Source: Polaromonas glacialis
GTDB lineage: Bacteria; Pseudomonadota; Gammaproteobacteria; Burkholderiales; Burkholderiaceae_C
Assembly (NCBI RefSeq): GCF_000709345.1
Contig: NZ_KL448323.1
Span: 768,242 to 832,241, forward strand
DNA: 64,000 nt
Direction: 5' to 3'
Shown here: piece by piece, positions 1 to 8,791 of the stretch
Numbering within the stretch: position 1 is the first letter of the stretch
Layout: every line of letters starts with the position of its first letter
Translations under genes and position numbers: made by a program
The notes under the pieces: generated by a model
Told to the model about the DNA's origin: nothing
The model's input: only the letters and a program-made list of their open reading frames with translations
The model's database searches: none

Positions 1-766
1 CGGCTGCAGGCCGGACCTAGCGCCGGTCAGGATGCCGAGCACGCGCTGGTAGGTGCTGCTGGCCAGGTACTCGGCTTCCTCGTCGGTGGGCGCGGCAATC
101 AAGGGCACGCCAATCGTCACATAAGGTTTGGCCAGCGTGGCCGAAGGCCTGAAGTTCTGGCGGTACAAGGCAATCGCCTGCAGCAAAAGGCGAGGCAAAC
201 GCATAAGGCAGGCCGCGCTCGGCCGCCAGCTGCGCTGAAAACAGGCTCGAACCCAGCAGCCAGATCGGCACGTTGGTGCCGGCGCCCGGCATGGCGATCA
301 GCCGCTGGCCGGGCTGCGCCGGCCCCAGCAGGCGCTGCAGCTCGGCCACGTCCTGCGGAAAATCATCAGCGGTCTCTGTCCGTTCACGGCGCAGCGCGCG
401 CATGGTGGCCTGGTCGGTGCCGGGCGCGCGGCCCAGGCCCAGGTCGATGCGGTCCGGGTACAGCTCGGCCAGCGTGCCGAAGGCCTCGGCGACCACCAGC
501 GGCGCATGGTTGGGCAGCATCACGCCGCCCGAGCCCACGCGCATGGTGCGGGTGCCGCCGGCAATATAGCCGACCAGCACGGCGGTGGCCGAACTGGCAA
601 TACCGGCCATATTGTGGTGTTCGGCCAGCCAGTAGCGCTTGAAGCCGAGCCGCTCCGCATGCTGCGCGGTGCGCAAGGCGATGGCCAGCGCGTCAGCCAC
701 GGTGCCGCTGTCGCGCACCGAGACCAGGTCGAGCATCGACAGGGCGATGTTTTTAAGTTCTTTCAT
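1..766 (-). pseudogene. LLM-class flavin-dependent oxidoreductase, frameshifted and cut by window edge
   Basis: This is a bacterial luciferase-like monooxygenase (MsnO8/YhbW-type), which would use reduced flavin. Starting at the ATG at 766, the translation reads [15 protein letters not shown], then a typical AEHHNM segment and [17 protein letters not shown]. After [11 protein letters not shown] (near 191) the frame goes wrong. The continuation [16 protein letters not shown] and then [18 protein letters not shown] is found in another frame from about 190 to the window start. Family members normally have a few extra residues (such as HFAPA) at this junction, so a small out-of-frame deletion is the simplest reading. 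The gene is either a pseudogene or carries an assembly error. It sits last in a minus-strand run behind the lipocalin-like gene. Confidence 0.8.
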
Positions 767-879
767 GCCGTGATTGTCCCGTGCCGGCGTTTTCCGCGCA
801 GGCGTCAGGGCTCTGTTTTGCGCTGGCCGCAGTCCAGGCTGGGCAGTTGCAGGCAGGAAAATCCGGGGCAAGAAGCGCG

Positions 880-1989
880 TCAGAGCCGCAGCGCCTGCGC
901 ATAGCCCGTCATCTCCAGGTAGCCCATGCCGATGCGGCGTCCCTGGCTGTCCGCGAGTTCGCTCAGGCCCTCCCAGTAGATCGAGCCGGTCGAGCCCCGG
1001 CTGTCGAGTTCCTGGTTGTCGATCACGGCCTTGACCGTGAAGGAGGCCAGCGGTGTGAGCACTCGCCATTCGATCGGGTAGCGGGTCTGGGTCAGCGGGC
1101 TGGTCCAGCTTCGAAGAGGTTCAAAGCGAACTTCATCGGCGTTGAAAATGCGCAGGGCGCCTGCGGCGGAACGCAGCGACCCGCCGGCCCAGACCGCCTG
1201 GCCGTCCTTGTCGCGCAGCCGGAAGGCGGTCAGCGCACCGCCGTCGTCCAGGTTCATGCCGATCCAGTCCCAGCCCACGGCGCTGGGGTGCAGCAGCTCG
1301 TCGCTCCATTCATGGTCCAGCCAGGCCTTGCCGGTGACGGCAAAGTTCTGCCCTTTCACCTGCACGCTGCCTTGCGTCGCCAGCTGGGGCTGGCTGTAGT
1401 AATAGCTGGCCTGTTTTTCTTCCGGGCCTTTGCGCGACAGGCCCTGATTGCCCTGCGGCAGCACGCTTTGCGTTTCCTCGAATTGCAGGCTCAGTGCAAA
1501 GTCGGTGGCCGGCAGCTCGGCGGTGTAACGTGCGCCGTCGGCCTTGAGCGACCAGTCGCGCAGCTTGATGGCCATGTCCTGTTCGCTGGCAGATGCCACG
1601 CCAAAGCCGGCGCGTGCAATGCGCTGGTCGTGCCAGAGTTTCTTGCCCTGCACGTCAGTGACGGCGGCATGCGCGAAGACCAGCTGCCGGGCGGCAAAAT
1701 TCGACGCCATCGCCTGCGTGCCATCGACCCGCGAACGAAAGAAGGTCAGCTGAAAACCAAATCGCGGCGGGCCTGCGGCCTGCGAAGCAAGCTGTCCGGT
1801 GATGTACCACCATTCGGTGCGAAAGGCGGGGTGCGATCCCCGATCGCGCGGAAACACCAGCGTCCTGGCGGGCAGGGCGTGGATTTGGCCCGGCCATCCT
1901 GCCAGCCCCGACACTCCGGCCACGCCCGCCAGACTGTTCAGCAGGATGCTGCGTCTGCTTGCTGCATGGATCGGTTCAGGCATCTGCAT
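880..1989 (-). CDS. AttH/CrtC-like lipocalin-domain secreted protein
   Basis: The 369-residue protein resembles the AttH and hydroxyneurosporene synthase (CrtC) lipocalin-like family. Visible hallmarks are [12 protein letters not shown] near residue 57, FQLTFFRSR, and a later [11 protein letters not shown] and [12 protein letters not shown] segment. The N-terminus has [12 protein letters not shown], a twin-arginine-like export signal, so the protein is probably periplasmic. Relatives often sit beside an FtsX-type ABC permease and ATPase, but here the neighbours are a TM2-type membrane protein (12 bp upstream) and a broken monooxygenase. The substrate is unknown; hydratase activity should not be assumed. 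The start could also be the second ATG two codons later. Confidence 0.8.
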   Translation of the reverse strand: MQMPEPIHAASRRSILLNSLAGVAGVSGLAGWPGQIHALPARTLVFPRDRGSHPAFRTEWWYITGQLASQAAGPPRFGFQLTFFRSRVDGTQAMASNFAARQLVFAHAAVTDVQGKKLWHDQRIARAGFGVASASEQDMAIKLRDWSLKADGARYTAELPATDFALSLQFEETQSVLPQGNQGLSRKGPEEKQASYYYSQPQLATQGSVQVKGQNFAVTGKAWLDHEWSDELLHPSAVGWDWIGMNLDDGGALTAFRLRDKDGQAVWAGGSLRSAAGALRIFNADEVRFEPLRSWTSPLTQTRYPIEWRVLTPLASFTVKAVIDNQELDSRGSTGSIYWEGLSELADSQGRRIGMGYLEMTGYAQALRL

Positions 1990-2001
1990 GATGGGTCTGG
2001 C

Positions 2002-2460
2002 TCACTGGCTGATTTTTCTCGCCTCTTCCACCTGGTACTCGAAGTAGCGCTGGAAACTGAAAACGATGCTCGACATCAGTGAGATGGTGCCAAACAGCAA
2101 GGCAAACACGACGGCGCCTATCGTCAGCCAGTTGGTGTTGCCAGCGCGCGCATCGGGCGTCGCAGGGTTGTGGATCACGTTCCATTTTTCAGGCGCCATC
2201 AAGCCGTAATAGATTCCCGTCAGCGCCGTGCCGGCCAGTGTGAAGCCCAGCAGCGGAACCAGCACCCAGGCCAGGTGGTCGTCCTGGCCGTACATCCGTA
2301 CCCTCTCGACCCCCCACCAGCCCAGTGCCGCCACCACGGGATGCGCCCAGGCCCACAGATCCCGCCAGCCATACAGGTAGAGGCGGTGCAGCCCCAGCTG
2401 GCCACCGATGAAAGCCAGCCAGGCGGCGAGTGTCTTGTTTTTCTGAAGGGGTGAATGCAT
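2002..2460 (-). CDS. TM2-domain-containing membrane protein
   Basis: The 152-residue protein begins MHSPLQKNKTLAAWLAF and continues with GGQLGLHRLYLYGW, the glycine and histidine-arginine pattern of TM2-type small membrane proteins. Three or four hydrophobic segments follow, including LAWVLVPLLGFTLAGTALTG and TIGAVVFALLFGTISLMSS. The C-terminus is amphipathic. The ATG at 2460 is preferred over longer frames because the residues upstream of it are not hydrophobic or conserved in character. It lies 8 bp after the acetyltransferase and 12 bp before the lipocalin-like gene, which suggests one transcript. Its function is unknown. Confidence 0.75.
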   Translation of the reverse strand: MHSPLQKNKTLAAWLAFIGGQLGLHRLYLYGWRDLWAWAHPVVAALGWWGVERVRMYGQDDHLAWVLVPLLGFTLAGTALTGIYYGLMAPEKWNVIHNPATPDARAGNTNWLTIGAVVFALLFGTISLMSSIVFSFQRYFEYQVEEARKISQ

Positions 2461-2468
2461 GCGCTGGA

Positions 2469-3005
2469 TTATGGAACGGCCGGCCCGGCGGGCGGCTCGG
2501 AACTGCCAGGTCCCAAGGTCTTTTGCATGATCACGATATCGCGCCAGGCGCCGAACTTCCAGCCGCAGGCCTCGACGATGCCCACCTGCGTGAAGCCCAG
2601 CGCCCGGTGTACGCCCACCGACCCGGCATTGGCTGAATCGCCGATGATGGCCATGACCTTGCGGATGCCTGCCGCCTCGCAATGCGCCAGGAGTTCGGCC
2701 AGCAGGGCACGGCCCAGGCCCTTGCGGTCCACGCCGGGCGCCAGATAAACCGAGTCCTCGACCGAATACCGGTAGGCCGGACGCGGCTTGAACCAGTTGC
2801 CGTAGGCAAATCCCAGAATCCCTCCGTCCTGCTCGGCCACAAGATAGGGCAGCCCCTTGGACAGCACATCGGCTCGCCGCGTCGCCATGTCGCCAGCAGG
2901 GGGTGGCTCGGTTTCAAAGGTGCCGGTGCCGTGCAGCACATGGTGGGCATAGATGGCGGCGATGGCGGGAATGTCTTCGTCGCGGCTGGGGCGTATGAGA
3001 GGCAT
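2469..3005 (-). CDS. GNAT N-acetyltransferase, phosphinothricin-acetyltransferase-like
   Basis: This is a 178-residue GNAT-fold acetyltransferase of the Pat/YncA group, which acetylates small amino compounds with acetyl-CoA. The start MPLIRPSRDEDIPAIAAIY is typical, as are FETEPP, the VDRKGLGRALLAELL acetyl-CoA-binding motif A near residue 95, and GVHRALGFTQVGIV. Substrates in the family include methionine sulfoximine and phosphinothricin; the real substrate here is unknown. It is the first gene of a minus-strand run and is divergent from rpsP, with about 200 bp between them. Confidence 0.82.
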   Translation of the reverse strand: MPLIRPSRDEDIPAIAAIYAHHVLHGTGTFETEPPPAGDMATRRADVLSKGLPYLVAEQDGGILGFAYGNWFKPRPAYRYSVEDSVYLAPGVDRKGLGRALLAELLAHCEAAGIRKVMAIIGDSANAGSVGVHRALGFTQVGIVEACGWKFGAWRDIVIMQKTLGPGSSEPPAGPAVP

Positions 3006-3081
3006 GCTGGATAAAGGGGTTGGAAAGGTTGGGTTTTGCGGTCGGCGGTGCCGGCAGCGGGGACGATTTTCAACTGAAAAA

Positions 3082-3110
3082 GGTGCATCGGCGACACCGC
3101 AGGCTATAAT
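3082..3110 (+). promoter_or_regulatory. Probable sigma70 promoter of the rpsP operon
   Basis: A perfect TATAAT -10 box lies at 3105-3110. The -35 region at about 3082-3087 is weak. Transcription would start near 3117 and give a leader of about 95 nt before rpsP. Confidence 0.55.
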
Positions 3111-3212
3111 CGCAGGCTTTGCAGCATTTCGCTGGCCGGGTGGCCATGTCGTGTGTCTCAAGCGCTGCAGGAATACTGGGGTTATTTTTACCCCGCCACC
3201 CAAGGATTAATC

Positions 3213-3503
3213 ATGGTCGTCATCCGGCTTTCACGCGGCGGTTCCAAACACCGTCCATTTTTTAACATCGTTGTGGCTGACAAGCGCGTTCGCCGCGATG
3301 GTCGCTTCATCGAACGCATCGGTTTTTACAACCCGATTGCCAAAGGCGGCGAAGAAGGCCTGCGCATCGTGCAGGACCGCCTGACCCACTGGATCGGCGT
3401 TGGCGCCCAGGCGTCCCCCACCGTTTTGCGCCTGATCAAGCAGGGCGGCGCTTCGGTTGCAGTTTCTGCCGCTGAACTGCCTGCTGAAGTCGCAGCAGCC
3501 TGA
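3213..3503 (+). CDS. rpsP: 30S ribosomal protein S16
   Basis: The 96-residue protein begins [17 protein letters not shown] and contains [20 protein letters not shown], the classic S16 N-terminal half. S16 binds 16S rRNA and is an assembly protein of the small subunit. The alanine/valine-rich tail is slightly longer than in the shortest S16 proteins. The ATG at 3213 is chosen because family homology starts exactly there; a longer frame from 3153 shows no family character. It opens the conserved rpsP-rimM-trmD-rplS order. Confidence 0.97.
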   Translation: MVVIRLSRGGSKHRPFFNIVVADKRVRRDGRFIERIGFYNPIAKGGEEGLRIVQDRLTHWIGVGAQASPTVLRLIKQGGASVAVSAAELPAEVAAA

Positions 3504-3518
3504 TTTAGATCTTTTTCG

Positions 3519-4127
3519 ATGATGCCTGGCCTTCAACCGTCTGCGGGTTTGACACCGTCAAAGCTGCCCGACGACGCCATCGAGGTCGGGCGCATTCTGG
3601 ATGCGTGGGGTGTCAAGGGCTGGCTCAAGGTCCTGCCGCACAGCAACGATCCGGAAGCGCTTCTTTCCGCTGAAACCTGGTACCTGCAGGCGCCTGACGC
3701 CAAGTTCCGGCCCGGTTTCAGCCTTTTTTCCGGTACCGTCTCCTTCAAGGTGGACGAGTCCAAAATCCATTCAGGCTCGGTGGTGGTCAAATTCGCCGGC
3801 CTTGACGACCGCACGCCTGCCGAAGCCTTGCGCGGCGCCCGGATATTCCTTTCGCGCAGCACCTTTCCAGCCGCTTCGTCCGATGAGTATTACTGGGTCG
3901 ATCTGATCGGCCTGAACGTGGTGAATCGCGAAGGTATTGCCCTGGGCTGCGTGCGCGACCTGATGACGACCGGCCCCCAGTCGGTGCTGTGCATCGAATA
4001 CGCCAGCACGCAGGAAGACGGCAGCGGCGCCGCAGCCGAACGCATGATTCCTTTTGTCGCAGCCTATGTTGACAAGGTTGACATCGCCGGCAAATGCATC
4101 ACGGTTGACTGGCAACCCGACTATTGA
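3519..4127 (+). CDS. rimM: 16S rRNA processing protein RimM
   Basis: The 202-residue protein is RimM, which binds S19 in the 30S head and helps 16S rRNA maturation. The N-terminal barrel shows IEVGRILDAWGVKGWLKV, and the C-terminal PRC-barrel shows DEYYWVDLIGLNVVNREG followed by the usual ERMIPFVAAYVDKVD ending. It lies 15 bp after rpsP and 72 bp before trmD. There is no clear Shine-Dalgarno sequence before its ATG, so translation may be coupled to rpsP. The first dozen residues are non-conserved and the true start could be slightly further in. Confidence 0.95.
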   Translation: MMPGLQPSAGLTPSKLPDDAIEVGRILDAWGVKGWLKVLPHSNDPEALLSAETWYLQAPDAKFRPGFSLFSGTVSFKVDESKIHSGSVVVKFAGLDDRTPAEALRGARIFLSRSTFPAASSDEYYWVDLIGLNVVNREGIALGCVRDLMTTGPQSVLCIEYASTQEDGSGAAAERMIPFVAAYVDKVDIAGKCITVDWQPDY

Positions 4128-4199
4128 TGCTTGATGCTGCGCCAGGGCGTCATGCCTTGTCGTTTCCAGCCACTCGTTTGGTACTCAAAGTAGGTTTTC

Positions 4200-4982
4200 A
4201 TGCGCTTTGACGTCATCACCCTGTTTCCCGAACTTTTTGCGCCTTTCCTGACCTGCGGCGTGACGCGGCGCGCCTACGAATCCGGCCTGGTCGAGGTCAG
4301 GCTCTGGAATCCGCGTGACTTTGCCGATGGCAATTACCGGCGGGTCGATGACCGGCCTTTCGGCGGTGGCCCGGGCATGGTCATGCTCGCCGAGCCGCTC
4401 ACGCTGTGTCTTGAGAGCCTGCGCGCTGACCGGCTGGCCTGTTCAGTGCCAAGTGCGCCCACGGTTCTTTTTTCCCCTGTTGGCGATGTGCTGAACCATG
4501 CCGGCGTCGAGCGCTGGTCTGCCAGCAGCAGCGGCGCGGTGCTGATCTGCGGCCGCTACGAAGGGCTGGACCATCGTTTCATTGACACCCATGTCGATCT
4601 TCAGATCAGCCTGGGCGACTTCGTGCTCTCGGGCGGCGAGATTGCCGCCATGGCCCTGCTGGATGCCGTAGCCAGGCTTCAGCCCGGGGTGCTTAACGAC
4701 GAGGGCAGCCACCAGATGGACAGTTTTAATCCGGCGCTCGACGGCTTGCTGGACTGCCCGCACTACACCCGCCCGGAGAACTGGCGCGGCCAGCCGGTGC
4801 CGCCCGTCCTGATGTCCGGCAACCATGCGCGCATCGAGCGCTGGCGGCGCGAGCAGCGGCTGGCCTTGAGCCAGCGCCAGCGCCCTGAACTGGTCCGGGC
4901 CGCTCGCAGGGCAGGGCATTTGAGCAAGATTGACGAGGCTTTCCTGGCTGACTTGCCCAAAAATCCTGACCTGGACGCCTGA
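4200..4982 (+). CDS. trmD: tRNA (guanine-N1)-methyltransferase TrmD
   Basis: The 260-residue SPOUT-family enzyme makes m1G37 in tRNAs and so prevents frameshifting. It begins MRFDVITLFPELFAPF and contains RPFGGGPGMVML, the knot segment ICGRYEGLDHRF, and DFVLSGGEIAAMALLDA. The C-terminal domain has PVPPVLMSGNHARIERWRRE. The length and motif order are normal. It sits between rimM and rplS, and the promoter of rplS overlaps its last codons. Confidence 0.97.
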   Translation: MRFDVITLFPELFAPFLTCGVTRRAYESGLVEVRLWNPRDFADGNYRRVDDRPFGGGPGMVMLAEPLTLCLESLRADRLACSVPSAPTVLFSPVGDVLNHAGVERWSASSSGAVLICGRYEGLDHRFIDTHVDLQISLGDFVLSGGEIAAMALLDAVARLQPGVLNDEGSHQMDSFNPALDGLLDCPHYTRPENWRGQPVPPVLMSGNHARIERWRREQRLALSQRQRPELVRAARRAGHLSKIDEAFLADLPKNPDLDA

Positions 4983-4993
4983 ATTGCTATAAT
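4966..4993 (+). promoter_or_regulatory. Promoter for rplS within the trmD 3' end
   Basis: An extended -10 (TGC-TATAAT, hexamer 4988-4993) is preceded by a CTGACC -35-like box at 4966-4971 with a 16-bp spacer. It would give rplS independent transcription with a leader of about 115 nt. Confidence 0.6.
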
Positions 4994-5114
4994 CATGGGC
5001 TTTTCGGTCCTCTGGCGGCCACTGCAACCACCTGATTCGCTTTTTGAATCAATTCCTGGATTTGCGGTCTTTAGCGCAGCGCGTGCATGAACGAAAAAAG
5101 TTAACGGAACCATC

Positions 5115-5507
5115 ATGAATCTGATCCAGACCCTCGAGCAGGAAGAAATTGCCCGCTTGAACAAGACCATTCCCGTTTACGCGCCTGGCGACACCGTCAT
5201 CGTGAGCGTGAACGTGGTTGAAGGCACGCGCAAACGTTTGCAGGCTTTTGAAGGTGTTGTGATTGCCAAGCGCAATCGCGGCCTCAACTCCAGCTTCATC
5301 GTTCGCAAGATCTCCAATGGCGAAGGCGTCGAGCGCACTTTCCAGGTGTACAGCCCGCTGATCGCCAAGATTGAAGTCAAGCGCAAGGGCGACGTGCGCC
5401 GCGCCAAGCTGTACTACCTGCGTAGCCGCAGCGGCAAGTCGGCGCGTATCAAGGAAAAGCTGGGCGTCAAGGCTGTCAAGGCCGTGCAGCCCGCACAGGC
5501 TGCGTAA
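5115..5507 (+). CDS. rplS: 50S ribosomal protein L19
   Basis: The 130-residue protein begins [15 protein letters not shown] and contains FAPGDT-type [33 protein letters not shown] and the ribosome-interface segment [20 protein letters not shown], all diagnostic of L19. It sits at the 30S-50S interface. The C-terminal alanine-rich tail after IKEKLG is common in betaproteobacteria. It is the last gene of the rpsP cluster and is followed by a strong terminator. Confidence 0.97.
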   Translation: MNLIQTLEQEEIARLNKTIPVYAPGDTVIVSVNVVEGTRKRLQAFEGVVIAKRNRGLNSSFIVRKISNGEGVERTFQVYSPLIAKIEVKRKGDVRRAKLYYLRSRSGKSARIKEKLGVKAVKAVQPAQAA

Positions 5508-5540
5508 AAGCACCTGTCAAGCACCTGTTGCTTTTGAAAG

Positions 5541-5566
5541 GCCGCTCTCCCGAGCGGCTTTTTTTT
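5541..5566 (+). terminator. Rho-independent terminator after rplS
   Basis: A 7-bp GCCGCTC/GAGCGGC stem with a 4-nt loop is followed by eight T residues. Confidence 0.9.
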
Positions 5567-5586
5567 GCTTGTTATCCTGTCCTGCC

Positions 5587-6300
5587 ATGAAAACCGCCAA
5601 GCCTTCCTCTCTGCCCGTGTTCGATCCGCGCTCCATTCCGGTGCTGGGCATCGACAGCCACCTGGCCGGCGTGGCCCCTGACCGGCTCACGCCACAAGCG
5701 CTGCGTGACCGCTTCCGTCATCCGCCGATGTGGGCGCCCGAGCACAGTGTGGAAAAGAGCTTCTCCGACCGGCAGCCGGCGCTGGCAGCGGTCTTGCTGC
5801 CCTTGGTGATGCGCGACGAACTCACGCTGCTGCTGACCGAGCGCTCGACCGGCCTGTCCACGCATTCGGGCCAGATTGCCTTTCCCGGCGGCCGCACCGA
5901 CGACACCGACCGGGATGCGGTCGATACCGCGCTGCGCGAAGCGCACGAGGAAATCGCCTTGCCGCGCCACCATGTCGAGGTGCTGGGCACCTTGCCGACC
6001 TATGTCACCGGATCGGCCTTCATCATCACGCCGGTGGTGGCGCTCATCAGGCCGGGCTTTCAGCTGCATCCCAACCCGGGAGAAGTGGCCGATGTGTTTG
6101 AAGTGCCGCTCAGCTTCCTGATGAACCCCGCGCACCACCAGCGCCATGAAACAGAGTTCAACGGCGTGCTCCGCCAGTGGCTGTCCATGCCCTACAGCGA
6201 CCCAATGAGCCAGTCGGCAGGCAGTGAAATCAGGGAGCGCTACATCTGGGGCGCAACGGCGGGCATGCTGCGAAACTTCTACCGTTTTCTCAGCGCCTGA
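5587..6300 (+). CDS. CoA pyrophosphatase-type Nudix hydrolase (NudL-like)
   Basis: The 237-residue protein carries the UPF0035/NudL signature LLLTERSTGLSTHSGQIAF followed by PGGRTDDTD and LREAHEEIALP, the Nudix box of CoA and acyl-CoA pyrophosphatases. These enzymes split CoA to phosphopantetheine and 3',5'-ADP. The ATG at 5587 is chosen because MKTAKPSSLPVFDP starts cleanly after the rplS terminator; upstream in-frame codons lie inside rplS. A -10-like TATCCT at 5573-5578 ends only 8 bp before the ATG and no ribosome binding site is visible, so the mRNA may be leaderless. Confidence 0.88.
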   Translation: MKTAKPSSLPVFDPRSIPVLGIDSHLAGVAPDRLTPQALRDRFRHPPMWAPEHSVEKSFSDRQPALAAVLLPLVMRDELTLLLTERSTGLSTHSGQIAFPGGRTDDTDRDAVDTALREAHEEIALPRHHVEVLGTLPTYVTGSAFIITPVVALIRPGFQLHPNPGEVADVFEVPLSFLMNPAHHQRHETEFNGVLRQWLSMPYSDPMSQSAGSEIRERYIWGATAGMLRNFYRFLSA

Positions 6301-6354
6301 ACGCAAGCGAAGCAAGCACTGCGTGACGCGCGCATCCTTTCCTCACAAGTCAGG

Positions 6355-6440
6355 GCCGTGGAACCGGCTTCGCCGGGCCACAGGCGCAGTGGCCCCCTCG
6401 GGGGGCAGCGACCCGCGCAGCGGCGGAGCGTGGGGGTCCG
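6355..6440. repeat. Hairpin-rich intergenic repeat, copy 1
   Basis: This block shares its backbone with a second copy at 54412-54501. Common parts are the CCGGCTT-n-GCCGG hairpin, a GCCCCCTCGGGGGGC hairpin, GGCAGCG, and a closing AGCGTGGGGG. In copy 1 the stretch between GGCAGCG and AGCGTGGGGG is GC-rich with its own CCGCGCAGCGG dyad. It fills most of the gap between the Nudix gene and the CobD-like gene. I recall similar elements in Comamonadaceae genomes. Confidence 0.8.
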
Positions 6441-6452
6441 TTATGATTTGCC

Positions 6453-7478
6453 ATGAGCTTTTTTGCCGTTTTGTTTGCACTCATTTTGGAACAGGCCCGC
6501 CCGCTGGCCCGTGGCAACTGGGTTCATGCCGCTTTCCTGGGCTGGGCGCGCTGGGGCCATCGCAGCCTGGATGCCGGCAAGCCGCATCACGGATGGATCA
6601 CCTGGGTTTTTGCCGTCATGGTGCCCACGCTGCTGACACTGCTGGTGCATTGGATGCTGTGGCAGGTCAACATCCTGCTGGCCTTTGTGTGGAGCGTGGC
6701 GGTGCTGTATGTCACGCTGGGTTTCCGCCAGTTCAGCCACTACTTCACCGACATACGCAATGCGCTGGACGATGGCAACGAAGACCTGGCACGCGAACTG
6801 CTGGCCGAGTGGCGCCAGGTGGATGCCAGCGAACTGCCGCGCAGCGAAATCGTTCGCCATGTGATCGAATATTCGGTGCTTGCTGCGCACCGCCATGTGT
6901 TTGGCGTACTCGGCTGGTTTTCGGTGCTGGCCGCCTTCGGATTCGGGCCGGCCGGTGCGGTGCTTTACCGCATGAGCGAATTTGTGGCGCGCTACTGGAG
7001 CTACAAGAGCCGGACGCCGGGGGAAGGCGCCAGCCCGGCCCTGCAGCAGGTGGCCAGCCGTGCCTGGGGCATCATCGATTACGTTCCTTCGCGCGTCACG
7101 TCGCTCGGCTTTGCCGTGGTCGGCAGTTTCGAGGACGCTATCGATTCGTGGCGCCATTACACGCAGCGCTTTCCCGCCGGTGCGGCCCTTGCCACGGCAA
7201 GCCGCAACGACGGGCTGATCCTGGCGGCCACCTCGGGCGCGGTGAATGTGCGGCTTGGGGGCATGGCGCTCGATGCCGTGCTGGTTCCCGCTGCCGCGCA
7301 GGAATTCGAGGTGGGCGGACTGGCCGACATCGGCGATGACGCCGTCATCACCGCCTCAACCACCTGCCGCGAGCCTGAAGTAGCCCACCTGCGCAGCGTC
7401 GTCGGCCTGGTCTGGCGTTCGGTGGTGCTGTGGATGGTGTTGCTGGCGCTGCTGACGCTGGCGCGGCTGCTGGGATAG
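6453..7478 (+). CDS. CobD/CbiB-family integral membrane protein
   Basis: The 341-residue protein belongs to the CobD/CbiB group, which in cobalamin synthesis joins aminopropanol to cobyric acid. It starts MSFFAVLFALILEQARPL, has four or five membrane segments (e.g. VMVPTLLTLLVHWMLW and VWRSVVLWMVLLALL), and shows LGFRQFSHYFTDI and the DYVPSRVT signature of the family. No other cobalamin genes are nearby. Many betaproteobacterial homologues of this type are isolated, so the role may differ from canonical CbiB. A -10-like TATGAT ends 5 bp before the ATG. Confidence 0.78.
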   Translation: MSFFAVLFALILEQARPLARGNWVHAAFLGWARWGHRSLDAGKPHHGWITWVFAVMVPTLLTLLVHWMLWQVNILLAFVWSVAVLYVTLGFRQFSHYFTDIRNALDDGNEDLARELLAEWRQVDASELPRSEIVRHVIEYSVLAAHRHVFGVLGWFSVLAAFGFGPAGAVLYRMSEFVARYWSYKSRTPGEGASPALQQVASRAWGIIDYVPSRVTSLGFAVVGSFEDAIDSWRHYTQRFPAGAALATASRNDGLILAATSGAVNVRLGGMALDAVLVPAAAQEFEVGGLADIGDDAVITASTTCREPEVAHLRSVVGLVWRSVVLWMVLLALLTLARLLG

Positions 7479-7502
7479 CAGGCGGCCATCCGGCTGCCGT
7501 TT

Positions 7503-8474
7503 TCAATATCGCGTTTGCGACAACTCGGCAAACAGTTCGCTATACAAACGATAGCGTGCAGCGCTTATGCTGCTTGCGTGAACGGTCGATTTGACCTCTG
7601 AAATCACGCCGCAGCCTGGTTCGTGCAGGTGCGTGCAGTTGTAGAACTTGCAGTCTTGCGCATGCGCCTTGAAGTCGGGCATGTAGTTCGCCAGCTGCAT
7701 CGGCTCGATGTGGTTCAGGCCGAATTCCTGGAAGCCCGGCGAGTCGATCAGCGCTGTTGTCCTCGCTTCATCGACCCAGTAGAGCGTCGTGCTGGTGGTG
7801 GTGTGCTTGCCCGAGTTCAGCGCCTGCGAAATCTCGGCGGTCAGCACCTTCGCCTGCGGCACCAGCAGGTTGGTCAGGCTGCTTTTGCCGGCGCCGGACG
7901 GGCCGAGCACCAGCGTTTTCTTGTTCCGCAGCAGTTCCATCAGTTCGCGGGTCTGTCCCGCATCTTCAGGCGCCGTCGAGCCTTTGGGCTTGATCGCCAG
8001 CGGCAGCATCTGGTAGCCCATGGCCCGGTAGGGCGCCAGCTTGGCCCAGGCGCGGCCGAAGGGCTCGGCCAGATCGCTCTTGTTCAGCGCAATGATGGGC
8101 TTGATGCGCTCGGCTTCGGCCGCGATCAGGGCGCGCGTCAACTGACTTTCCGAGAACTCGGGTTCCGCAGCGATCAGGATCAGCACCTGGTCCAGGTTGG
8201 CGGCGAACGACTTGGTGCGCATCTCGTCCTGGCGGTAGAACAGGTTGCAGCGCTCCTCGATTTTTTCGATCGTGCCTTCGTCCTGCGACGGCAGCCAGCG
8301 AATGCGGTCGCCAACGACGACCTGGCTTTTCTTGCCGCGTGGATGGCAGATCACACGCTCGCCGGAGTCGGTTTCGACCATCACATGGCGGCCAAAGCCA
8401 GCGACCACCAGGCCTGATTGCGTGCCTGCAAGCGCTGCCGCGCCGGACCGCGCCGGACGTGAGGGCTTGCTCAA
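7503..8474 (-). CDS. rsgA: Ribosome small subunit-dependent GTPase A
   Basis: The 323-residue protein is RsgA, a circularly permuted GTPase that checks late 30S assembly. An N-terminal OB domain (SGLVVAGFGRHVMVE) precedes G4 (NKSD), then G1 (GPSGAGKSSLTN), the T-rich switch (KHTTTSTTLY) and G3 (DSPGFQEF). The C-terminal zinc site is CKFYNCTHLHEPGC. Order and length are normal. It overlaps the pterin dehydratase gene by 4 nt and is the last gene of a three-gene minus-strand operon. Its final codons contain an exact CTAT-N7-ATAG dyad. Confidence 0.96.
   Translation of the reverse strand: MSKPSRPARSGAAALAGTQSGLVVAGFGRHVMVETDSGERVICHPRGKKSQVVVGDRIRWLPSQDEGTIEKIEERCNLFYRQDEMRTKSFAANLDQVLILIAAEPEFSESQLTRALIAAEAERIKPIIALNKSDLAEPFGRAWAKLAPYRAMGYQMLPLAIKPKGSTAPEDAGQTRELMELLRNKKTLVLGPSGAGKSSLTNLLVPQAKVLTAEISQALNSGKHTTTSTTLYWVDEARTTALIDSPGFQEFGLNHIEPMQLANYMPDFKAHAQDCKFYNCTHLHEPGCGVISEVKSTVHASSISAARYRLYSELFAELSQTRY
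7540..7554. repeat. CTAT-N7-ATAG dyad in rsgA 3' end
   Basis: Exact copy of the dispersed dyad (CTAT 7540-7543, ATAG 7551-7554), inside the coding frame of rsgA near its C-terminus. This one could be coding coincidence. Confidence 0.6.
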
Positions 8475-8791
8475 GCCAGCAAGGCGTCAACCTTCGACGC
8501 GCAGAAAAAATCGCTGACCGAAATGCCCTTGACATCGTGCGTGTTGAAGCGCACCTTGCACTGGCCGTAGCTGGCTTCAAGGTCGGGATGATGGTCTTCC
8601 GCGTTGGCGATGAAGGCCACGGCATTCACAAAACCGATGGTTTCGTAAAAGTTCTTGAACTTGAAAGTTTTCTCCAGCGCTCCCTCGATCAGACGCCAGC
8701 CCAGGGCCTGCTCGCCGTTGAGCTTGCTCAGCTGGCTGACGATTTCGGTGGCGCTCAGGGCGCGTCGGTTTTGATGGATCGGGTTGCTCAT
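8471..8791 (-). CDS. 4a-hydroxytetrahydrobiopterin dehydratase (pterin carbinolamine dehydratase)
   Basis: The 106-residue protein has the PCD/DCoH signature: EDHHPDLEASYGQ with the catalytic His-His-Pro, and FNTHDVKGIS with the third conserved His. It recycles the pterin cofactor of aromatic amino acid hydroxylases and may have a wider role in molybdopterin metabolism. No hydroxylase gene is in the window. It overlaps both neighbours (rsgA and the M48 protease) by 4 nt, so the three are surely cotranscribed and translationally coupled, although no functional link is obvious. Confidence 0.93.
   Translation of the reverse strand: MSNPIHQNRRALSATEIVSQLSKLNGEQALGWRLIEGALEKTFKFKNFYETIGFVNAVAFIANAEDHHPDLEASYGQCKVRFNTHDVKGISVSDFFCASKVDALLA

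Noticed and set aside
6453..7478. Part of a cobalamin biosynthesis cluster
   Set aside because: No other cob or cbi gene is in the window; the family assignment alone does not show a role in B12 synthesis.
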